From NCBI GenBank assembly GCA_043721915.1, contig JAYSPV010000084.1, positions 1-15,961 on the forward strand: 15,961 bases of DNA. The letters run 5' to 3'. This stretch comes from UBA668 sp043721915 (GTDB lineage: Bacteria; Actinomycetota; Acidimicrobiia; Acidimicrobiales; Ilumatobacteraceae). Shown here piece by piece: positions 6,093 to 12,773 of the stretch; within the stretch, counting starts at the first letter, position 1, and every line of letters starts with the position of its first letter. The notes below the pieces were generated by a model. The model was not told the DNA's origin and made no database searches. It saw only the letters and a list, made by a program, of their open reading frames with translations. The translations under genes were made by a program, and so were the position numbers.

Positions 6093-7397
6093 ATGCGAAT
6101 CAATGAGACCGACCCGGACGAGCTGGACGACCTGGATCTCGATCGTGGCCCGTCGCGACGCACGTGGCTGCTCGTCGGCGGCTCGCTGCTCGTGATCGGT
6201 GGACTCGTCGCCGGGTTGATGTTGCTCCGCAGTGGCGACGATGTCGCCGCGCCGCCGTCCACCCTCGCGGTCGTCGTGCCCGACACGGAGGTCGACGACA
6301 CGGTCCACATCGACGTCGGGCCGCAACAGCCGAGCGACTTCCCCGACTTCGGCAGCGATTACATGGGCGACAAGCTGGAGATGCTGTACCAGCGCGTCAC
6401 CGACACCGGCATCCGCGTGGTGGTGCACGACAACGGCAACTGGGGTGGCAACTTCGAGGGCGACGCCGTCGCGGAACCGCTCGGGTTTGCGCCACCGAAC
6501 ACGGTGCCAGGCGTCGCTGGGTGGGTGCCGGCGCCATGGTGCTTCGCCGTGGGCGGCATCCGCGTCGCCATGACGTACAAGGACGCGATCGGGATCAGCA
6601 ACGGCTCGCGGTACGCAGAGCCTCGCGAGAGTGGCCTGTCGCTGACGATGTTCTCGTCGGGCTACGCGGAGGGGCAGCGGTTCCGGGTGTTGGTGCTGCA
6701 GGTCGCGGCGGACACTACGTTGGCGACCGCTTCCTGGGCCGATGGCAGCGTCGATTCGGCGGCTCCGGTCAACGGCTGGGTCGTGCTGGCAACGCCGGGC
6801 GAGTCCTCCGTGGAGTTTGACATCGGCCTCGCGAACGCTGCTGGGGTCACGAACGTTGCGTACGGCGAGCTCCCGCGAGACGGCGACCTCGAATGGCAGA
6901 AGGCCTGCACCCCGCCACCGCCCGAGCTGCCTGCAGCGGGCGAGCAACCCGACGATCCGGCCGCTGCCGAGCAGCAGATCGTCGATGTGTTCGCACTGTT
7001 GTGGGACCGTGACATACCGTTCGACGAGAAGCTGGTGCTCGACGACACCAGCGGCGTCGCCGACGCGGTGGAGCAGGTGGACAACGGAGGATTCGCCGAG
7101 ACCGCGAAGACGGCCACGCACACGATCACCGAGCTGGTATTCACGTCGCCCACGGAGGCCTGGTTCCGCTATGACATCGGGACGAACATCACCAATTTCA
7201 CCGATCGCTTCGGCATCGCCTACCAGATCGACGGCGTCTGGGTGATCGCTCGGGCAGTGATCTGCCAGGACCTCGCGCTGGCGGGCGCCCAGTGCTTCCC
7301 GTTCGTCGATCCGATCCAGCCGCCCGGTGGCGGCGACGGCGGGGTCGGCGGTGGCCCTGTCCCGATCACGATCGAGCCGGCGCCGCCCAACGATTGA
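6093..7397 (+). CDS. Membrane-anchored extracytoplasmic protein with C-terminal MTB12/NTF2-like domain
   Basis: A 434-residue protein with an acidic cytoplasmic N-terminus (1-20), an RR-anchored single membrane helix (about 24-45) and a large outside region. About 60-280 is a domain I do not recognise, containing one cysteine in PAPWCFAVGG. A Pro-rich hinge (CTPPPPELP) follows. The C-terminal domain (about 290-400) has the pattern VFALLWDRDIPFDEKL...LVFTSPTEAWFRYDI...GVWVIARAVICQDLAL, which resembles the MTB12/low-molecular-weight-antigen family of small NTF2-like domains in mycobacterial secreted proteins. Four outside cysteines could form two disulfides. The tail is Gly-rich. Substrate or partner is unknown. 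The start is set by GGAGGG at 6083. It stands apart from the lip operon behind a hairpin and converges on the cyclase gene with 12 bp between stops. Confidence 0.85.
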   Translation: MRINETDPDELDDLDLDRGPSRRTWLLVGGSLLVIGGLVAGLMLLRSGDDVAAPPSTLAVVVPDTEVDDTVHIDVGPQQPSDFPDFGSDYMGDKLEMLYQRVTDTGIRVVVHDNGNWGGNFEGDAVAEPLGFAPPNTVPGVAGWVPAPWCFAVGGIRVAMTYKDAIGISNGSRYAEPRESGLSLTMFSSGYAEGQRFRVLVLQVAADTTLATASWADGSVDSAAPVNGWVVLATPGESSVEFDIGLANAAGVTNVAYGELPRDGDLEWQKACTPPPPELPAAGEQPDDPAAAEQQIVDVFALLWDRDIPFDEKLVLDDTSGVADAVEQVDNGGFAETAKTATHTITELVFTSPTEAWFRYDIGTNITNFTDRFGIAYQIDGVWVIARAVICQDLALAGAQCFPFVDPIQPPGGGDGGVGGGPVPITIEPAPPND

Positions 7398-7409
7398 GTG
7401 GCGGGGGTG

Positions 7410-10103
7410 TCACGCTGACGGTTCGATTGCGCTGCAGTAGCCGACGGCGGCGAGGACCACTTCGTCGGATGACATGCGGGCACCCCGCTCGCGGGCATCC
7501 GCGTGGCCGCCATCGGCATCGATGAGCGTGCGGGCGCGGTCGCGGTAGCCGAGGGTGGCCTCCAGGCCCGCCCCGACGACATGGGCGTCGAGGTGGCCGA
7601 GCAGCACTGCGGCGTCGGCGGTGCGGCCCACCGAGGCCACGGCCATTGCGATGGAATCCATCGTCTGCCACAGCTTCTGCCAGTAGCGGAGCTCGTAGAG
7701 CGCATCGAGCGCATCGCTGCACCGCAGGAGCGCGTCGGGCGCTCCGAGGCCGGTCGCGGCCAGGGCGATCGCGCGCAGGGCCTGGGACTCGAACATGACG
7801 TGCGACGCGTCGCGAGCGGCCTCGAGCGCCCGCTCGTAGTGGCGCCGGGCCATTGCGAGGTCGGGCGACTGCACGCCGAGGTCGAGGAGTGCGTGACCGT
7901 CACTGAGAGCGCAGTACACGACGAGCGACGGTGCCGGCACGCGGACCGCGATCTCGTGCTGCTGACGCCGAAGGGCCGTGGCCTGTTCAGGGTCGGCATT
8001 CATTGCCGCGTCCACCAGGTCGATGAGCGCCCACCAGTGCTGGTCGAGGTTGTCGATGTTCGCGACAGCGCGTCGTTGGCACTCGAACGCCTCACGCACC
8101 TCGGCCGACCCGGGTGGACAGAGTCTCGACGCTCCGGCCAACATCGACCAGCACTGGGCGGTCATCGGATCGTCGGGGGTAGGCGCAGCGGCGATGCCGC
8201 GCTGACCCCACTCGATGCTCTGCTCGTCGAGGCCGTCGATGCTGAGCCAGAACGCGTGGAATCCGATCATCTCCGCTGACGACCTGCCCAGCTCGATGCC
8301 GAGCTCGACCGTTCGCAGCGTCCACTCCTTGTGCTCGGCGGACATCCGGCTCTCGGCATGGTAGAAGGTCGAGCGCACGATGCTCTCGGCCGGATCGAGG
8401 TCGTGCAGCGCGAGCGCCCACAGGTGCGCGGCACGCAGGTTGTCCCACTCGGCGTCGATCGCCCGTGAGCCCTCGACCTGCGCGGCCGAGGCGACGAGGC
8501 GCGCCAGATCGGCTGCCACACTCACGTAGTGCCGGGCATGCCTGCCGCGCAGCAGCGTGGTCTCGTCACGGACGTCGAGCTGCTCCTCGCCGAACTGGCG
8601 CAGCGTCTCGAGTAGCCGGTAGCGGGTGGACGCCCCGCCGCGCTCGACCACCACCATCGACTTGTCGGCGAGCTGGCCGACGAGGTCGAGTACGTCGATC
8701 TCGTCGACCGGGTCGAAGCCGCACACCCGTTCCGCTGCAGCCAGGTCGAACCCGCCGGAGAACACAGAGAGCCGCTCGAACAGCCGTTGCTCGTCGGGCG
8801 TGAGCAGCTGGTACGACCACGAGACCGTGGCGCGTAGGGTCTGCTGCCGCTCGAGCGTGCCGCGCCCGCTGCCGCGTAACACCCGGAAGCGGTCCTGCAG
8901 TCGAGTGAGCAGTTCGGTGGGCGAGAGCGATCGCAGTCGTGCGGCCGCCAGCTCGATGGCGAGTGGGATGCCGTCGAGGCGCCGGCAGATCTGCTCGAGC
9001 ACTGCCTCGTGGCCGGCCGGGTCGAACGACGAGTCGGCATCACGAGCTCGCTCGCACAGCAGCGTCAACGCGTCGCCGGCAGCGTCGAGCGACGGCACCC
9101 GCACCACGTGCTCGCCGCGCACGCCGAGCGCTTCGCGGCTGGTCGCCACCGTCACCACCTTGGCGCAGCGCGCTCGGATCGCCGTGACTGCTTCGGCCAC
9201 CTCGGCGAGCAGGTGTTCGCAGTTGTCGATCACCAGCAGCAACCGCCGGTCGCCGATCCAGTCGAGCACACTGTCGAGCACAGACGCCTCACCCGCCGCC
9301 AGCACGGGCAATGCGTCGGCCAGGGTGGCGGGCACCGCGCCCTCATCGGTCACCGGTGCGAGGTCGATGAAGTAGGCACCATCGTGAAACTCGGCGAGCG
9401 ACCTCCACGCCAGCTCCAGTGCCGACCGTGTCTTGCCGACCCCACCCGTGCCGGTCAGCGTGATCAACCCACCGCGGCCGACCAGCTCGCTCAGTTCGGC
9501 GAGCAGCGCATCGCCACCCACGTAGTCGGTCACCGGCCGAGGCAGGTTCGTGCGACTGCCCAGCACCCCGCGCGGCTCGGGGAACGAGCGCTGGAGCAGC
9601 GGATGCTCCACCTGGTATAGCGCGATCGTGCCGACGTCGCGCAGCCGATGTATGCCCAGCGACTGCAGCGTGGTTTCCTCGGGGAGCACTCGGGCGTGGT
9701 CGCGGACCGCGTCGCTCGCCACGATCTGGCCGCCGTGGGCAGTCGCCGCCACTCGTGCTGCGTGGTGGATGGTCAGGCCCACGAGGCCGCCGTCGAGGTC
9801 GTCCACCTCTCCGAGGTGCAGCCCCATGCGCACCCGCACCCGCAGGCCGGCGGGCCAGTCGGCCGTCTCCATCTCGCGCTGTGCCTGCACGGCAGCGCGG
9901 AGCGCCGCCGACGGCGAGTCGAACGTGACGAAGAACGAGTCACCTTCCGTGCCGCGCTCGACACCCGCCCATGCGGCAACCGCGTCGCGGATGATCCGGC
10001 GGTGGCGCTGCAGCAGTTCGGGCCACTGTTCGCCCGCTCTTTCCAGCAACGCCGTGGAGCCCTCGATGTCGGAGAAGAGCAGGGTGCGTACCGAAGTAGC
10101 CAC
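7410..10103 (-). CDS. Class III nucleotide cyclase-domain / STAND ATPase multidomain protein
   Basis: An 897-residue predicted signalling protein. The N-terminal class III cyclase homology domain (about 5-165) has metal-binding Asp12 (FSDIEGST) and Asp55 (TEGDSFF) and transition-state Arg117, but the expected Asn four residues earlier is His113 and the usual substrate-selecting Lys is absent. A STAND/NB-ARC-like ATPase follows, with Walker A GTGGVGKT (218-225) and Walker B LLLVIDNCEHL (Asp293). The C-terminal half is Ala/Leu-rich and helical, probably TPR-like. The order matches mycobacterial Rv0386/Rv1358/Rv2488c proteins, but those end in a LuxR helix-turn-helix, which is not seen here. The start is GTG at 10101-10103, placed just before the cyclase strand. 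No Shine-Dalgarno is visible, and a possible TACGCT -10 close upstream would suit a leaderless mRNA. Cyclase activity is uncertain. Confidence 0.88.
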   Translation of the reverse strand: MATSVRTLLFSDIEGSTALLERAGEQWPELLQRHRRIIRDAVAAWAGVERGTEGDSFFVTFDSPSAALRAAVQAQREMETADWPAGLRVRVRMGLHLGEVDDLDGGLVGLTIHHAARVAATAHGGQIVASDAVRDHARVLPEETTLQSLGIHRLRDVGTIALYQVEHPLLQRSFPEPRGVLGSRTNLPRPVTDYVGGDALLAELSELVGRGGLITLTGTGGVGKTRSALELAWRSLAEFHDGAYFIDLAPVTDEGAVPATLADALPVLAAGEASVLDSVLDWIGDRRLLLVIDNCEHLLAEVAEAVTAIRARCAKVVTVATSREALGVRGEHVVRVPSLDAAGDALTLLCERARDADSSFDPAGHEAVLEQICRRLDGIPLAIELAAARLRSLSPTELLTRLQDRFRVLRGSGRGTLERQQTLRATVSWSYQLLTPDEQRLFERLSVFSGGFDLAAAERVCGFDPVDEIDVLDLVGQLADKSMVVVERGGASTRYRLLETLRQFGEEQLDVRDETTLLRGRHARHYVSVAADLARLVASAAQVEGSRAIDAEWDNLRAAHLWALALHDLDPAESIVRSTFYHAESRMSAEHKEWTLRTVELGIELGRSSAEMIGFHAFWLSIDGLDEQSIEWGQRGIAAAPTPDDPMTAQCWSMLAGASRLCPPGSAEVREAFECQRRAVANIDNLDQHWWALIDLVDAAMNADPEQATALRRQQHEIAVRVPAPSLVVYCALSDGHALLDLGVQSPDLAMARRHYERALEAARDASHVMFESQALRAIALAATGLGAPDALLRCSDALDALYELRYWQKLWQTMDSIAMAVASVGRTADAAVLLGHLDAHVVGAGLEATLGYRDRARTLIDADGGHADARERGARMSSDEVVLAAVGYCSAIEPSA

Positions 10104-10110
10104 GTCGGGA

Positions 10111-10169
10111 GCGTAGCGAACGGTGACCTGGCGCCCGACGGGTGCCGGGGGTGCCGCGTGCCGCTACGC
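10111..10169. repeat. Inverted repeat spanning the gap between the minus-strand dehydrogenase and cyclase genes
   Basis: GCGTAGCG (10111-10118) and CGCTACGC (10162-10169) are perfect 8-bp arms about 43 bp apart. They bracket the 60-bp gap, and one arm overlaps the dehydrogenase stop. The G/C-rich spacer could fold further. It may terminate or attenuate read-through into the cyclase gene, but may also be chance in high-GC DNA. Confidence 0.3.
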
Positions 10170-12620
10170 CCGCAGGCGTTCGTTGGTCGGGTCGTACAGC
10201 GGTTCGCGCCCGACGGTGGCGGCCTTCAACTCGCCGAAGATCTTGATCTGCAACTTAGTGCCCTCGGCCTCGAACTGTGGGCGCACGAAGCCGAGCGCGA
10301 TGCTCTTCTCCAACGTGAAGCTCCACCCGCCGGATGTGGCGAGGCCGATGTTGTTGCCGGCCTCGTCGAAGATCGTGGCGCAGAACGGAGCGTCGGCGTC
10401 GCCGGCCTCATCGAGCGTCATCGATACGAAGCGCCACGGCGAACCGGCCGCCTTCTCCGCGACGAGTGCGTCCTTGCCGACGAAGTCCGCCTTGTTCAGG
10501 TCGACGAAGCGGTTGAGCGACGAGTCGAAGGGGGAGTAGCCGATCTCCATGTCCTGCTTCCAGCCGCGATAGCCCTTGTCGAGCCGCAGGCTGTCGACTG
10601 CATAGATGCCGAAGTCGCGGATGCCGTACTGCTCGCCGGCCGCCCAGATGGCGTGGTACAGCGGTACGAGCTGGTCGTTGGTGGCGTGCAGTTCCCAGCC
10701 CAGCTCGCCGACGTAGCCCACGCGCAACGCGCGCACGGGGCCGACGGCCGTGTTGATGTCGCGGGCCGACAGCCACGGGAACGCTGCGTTGTCGAGCGGG
10801 CTGGAGGTGACCTGGGCGAGCACGTCGCGCGAGCGCGGGCCGACCACGATCAGCGAACCACGATCGGCGGTGACGTTGGTGATCGTGACAGAGCCGTCGG
10901 TGGGCAGCGCGGCCTCCAGCACGTCGAGATCGTGCCACTCTGCGCTCGCGGCGCCGACCGCGTAGAACATGTCGTTGCCAGTACCGGTGTCGGCGAGGCG
11001 GGTGATGGTGAGCTCGCTGAGCACCTTGCCGTCGGGCAGCAGCGCGTAGCACAGGCCCACGCGACCGAGCTTGGGCAGTTTCGTGCACAGCAGGTGATCG
11101 AGGTACGCCTCTGCGCCCGGGCCGCTGATCTCGAACTTGCTGAAGCCGGGCAGGTCGAGCACGGCCACTCCGTTACGCACGGCGGCACACTCCTTGGCAA
11201 CTTCGGGCCGCCAGCCGTTCTTGCGGAAGAACGAGAGCGAGTGATCCGTGACGAGCCCCTCCGGATCGAACCAGGTGGGGCGCTCCCAGCCGCCGCGCGC
11301 GCCGAAGTAGGCGCCCTTGGCCTTCAACGTCTCGTACAGCGGCGAGGTGTACGCCGGGCGCCCGGCAGGGCGCTCCTCGAACGGGAAGCCCATCGCGTAC
11401 TCGTTCTGGTACACCTCGATCGCCTTGTCGATCGTGTACTGCGTGGTCGCATAGTCCTTGTAGCGGCGGCGGTCGATGTTCCAGATGTCGAACTCGGGCC
11501 GGCCCTCCAGCACCCACTCGGCGATGGCCTTGCCGGCGCCGCCGCCCTGGGCGATGCCGAAGCTGAACGTGTTGCAGTGCCAGAAGTTGCGCAGCCCGCG
11601 CTCGGGACCCATGTACGGGTTGCCGTCGGGTGCGTAGGGGATCGGGCCGTTGACGACGCGGGCGATACCGGCGTCGCCGAGCACGGGCACGCGCTCGCCG
11701 GCGTCGAGAATCTGGGTCTCGAGGCGTTCCAGGTCTTCGCTCCAGAGCATGTTCGCGAACACTTCTGGAATGCCGTCGCGCCACATTGCGGTGGCCTGCC
11801 ACTCGTAGGGCCCGAGGATGAAGCTGTTGCGTTCCTGGCGCAGGTAGTAGCTGGTGTCGGGGTCGCGCAGCAGCGGCAGGGGGAACTCGCGGGCAGCGAG
11901 CTCGGCGATCTCCTCGGTCACGTAGTACTGGTGCGACATCTGGGCGATCGGGTGGTGACGGCCGAGCAGTGCCATCACCTCGCCGGCGCGGTAGCCGGCG
12001 GCGTTGATGACGTGCTCGCAGTCCACGACGTGCTCGGTGCCGTCGGCGGTGCGCGAGGTGACCGTCCAATGGCTGTTCGCATGCTGCACGAGGCCGACGA
12101 CGCGCTCGAATCGGCGTACGCGGGCGCCCATCGCGCGCGCCGCGCGGGCGAGGGCCTGGGTGGCCTGCGATGGGTCGATGTCGCCGTCCAGCGGATCCCA
12201 CAGGGCGGCCACCAGGTCGTGCGTCTTCACCAACGGGTAGATCTCGACCAGCTGGTCGGGGGTGAGCATGTCGTAGCCCATGCCCTGCGCGTTGGCCATG
12301 CTGGTGACGTGGCGGAACTCGGCGAAGCGCTCGTGGCTGTGGGCCAGGCGCACCGAGCCGGTGACGTGGTAGCTGATCGGGAAGTCAGGGTCCTTCGCCA
12401 GCTCGCGGTAGAGGGCCGCGGTGTACGACTGCACCTTCATCACGCTCCAGCTGGTGCTGTACGTGGGCACGTTGCCGGCCGCGTGCCAGGTGCTGCCGGA
12501 GGTGAGCTCGTCGCGCTCCAGCAGCAGGGCATCGGTGCAGCCCATCTGTGCCAGGTGGTACAGCGCGCTGCAGCCGGCGATGCCACCTCCGATGACGACG
12601 ACTCTCGCTTGCTCGTTCAT
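10164..12620 (-). CDS. FAD-dependent dimethylglycine/sarcosine dehydrogenase-family protein (DAO + GcvT domains)
   Basis: An 818-residue flavoenzyme predicted to oxidise an N-methyl amine such as dimethylglycine or sarcosine and pass the released one-carbon unit to tetrahydrofolate. The N-terminal DAO/FAD domain (about 6-380) has the dinucleotide fold VVVIGGGIAGCSALYHL and STWHAAG, whose His46 matches the residue carrying covalent FAD in dimethylglycine dehydrogenase/oxidase. A middle FAO-type segment (YFGARGGWERPTWF) leads into a GcvT-like folate domain (about 470-720, YVGELGWEL) and a GcvT C-terminal barrel (about 730-815). Length is close to the ~830-residue Arthrobacter dimethylglycine oxidase. 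AAGGGG lies about 8-10 bp upstream of the ATG (12618-12620). It is a clear paralogue of the divergent 12774 gene but differs after WHAAG (NVPTYST versus LVGQLRA), so substrates may differ. Exact substrate is not decided. Confidence 0.88.
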   Translation of the reverse strand: MNEQARVVVIGGGIAGCSALYHLAQMGCTDALLLERDELTSGSTWHAAGNVPTYSTSWSVMKVQSYTAALYRELAKDPDFPISYHVTGSVRLAHSHERFAEFRHVTSMANAQGMGYDMLTPDQLVEIYPLVKTHDLVAALWDPLDGDIDPSQATQALARAARAMGARVRRFERVVGLVQHANSHWTVTSRTADGTEHVVDCEHVINAAGYRAGEVMALLGRHHPIAQMSHQYYVTEEIAELAAREFPLPLLRDPDTSYYLRQERNSFILGPYEWQATAMWRDGIPEVFANMLWSEDLERLETQILDAGERVPVLGDAGIARVVNGPIPYAPDGNPYMGPERGLRNFWHCNTFSFGIAQGGGAGKAIAEWVLEGRPEFDIWNIDRRRYKDYATTQYTIDKAIEVYQNEYAMGFPFEERPAGRPAYTSPLYETLKAKGAYFGARGGWERPTWFDPEGLVTDHSLSFFRKNGWRPEVAKECAAVRNGVAVLDLPGFSKFEISGPGAEAYLDHLLCTKLPKLGRVGLCYALLPDGKVLSELTITRLADTGTGNDMFYAVGAASAEWHDLDVLEAALPTDGSVTITNVTADRGSLIVVGPRSRDVLAQVTSSPLDNAAFPWLSARDINTAVGPVRALRVGYVGELGWELHATNDQLVPLYHAIWAAGEQYGIRDFGIYAVDSLRLDKGYRGWKQDMEIGYSPFDSSLNRFVDLNKADFVGKDALVAEKAAGSPWRFVSMTLDEAGDADAPFCATIFDEAGNNIGLATSGGWSFTLEKSIALGFVRPQFEAEGTKLQIKIFGELKAATVGREPLYDPTNERLRA

Positions 12621-12671
12621 GTGCGTACCCCTTCGCCTAACGACTCGGCTTCACTTCACGACCCGGCTCCA

Positions 12672-12694
12672 CGGCGCCACCCTGGCGGGCGCCG
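12672..12694. repeat. GC-rich inverted repeat in the divergent intergenic region
   Basis: CGGCGCC (12672-12678) and GGCGCCG (12688-12694) are separated by 9 bp. It lies between the AT-rich palindrome and the minus-strand dehydrogenase start, so it would sit in that gene's 5' leader. It could fold as an RNA hairpin or be a second protein site. Such GC palindromes arise easily in this composition. Confidence 0.35.
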
Positions 12695-12705
12695 ACTCGA
12701 CGTCG

Positions 12706-12733
12706 TTGTGTAAGAATAGACGAAATTACACAA
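12706..12733. promoter_or_regulatory. Perfect 8+8 bp inverted repeat in an AT-rich island (candidate operator for the divergent dehydrogenases)
   Basis: Arms TTGTGTAA (12706-12713) and TTACACAA (12726-12733) are perfect reverse complements 12 bp apart, a 20-bp centre-to-centre distance that puts both on one helix face. The 28 bp are AT-rich inside very GC-rich DNA, as expected for promoter/operator DNA. The element lies 40 bp before the plus-strand ATG and 85 bp before the minus-strand ATG, so one dimeric regulator could control both. The XRE-cupin protein encoded at 15301 is the obvious candidate. No other copy of the arm was noticed in the window. Confidence 0.65.
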
Positions 12734-12762
12734 GCCGGTGGCACGCACCGGTGAAGACCGCC

Positions 12763-12767
12763 GGAGG
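12763..12767 (+). promoter_or_regulatory. Ribosome binding site that decides the start of the 12774 gene
   Basis: GGAGG sits 6 bp before the ATG at 12774. The upstream in-frame ATG at 12738 would add 12 residues that are not part of the FAD fold, lies 4 bp from the operator palindrome and has no such site. Confidence 0.75.
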
Positions 12768-12773
12768 CCTTCC

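Noticed and set aside
9648..12713. 1021-residue plus-strand open frame
   Set aside because: Antisense to the cyclase N-terminus and the minus-strand dehydrogenase. No domain is recognisable, and the opposite strand carries clear motifs.
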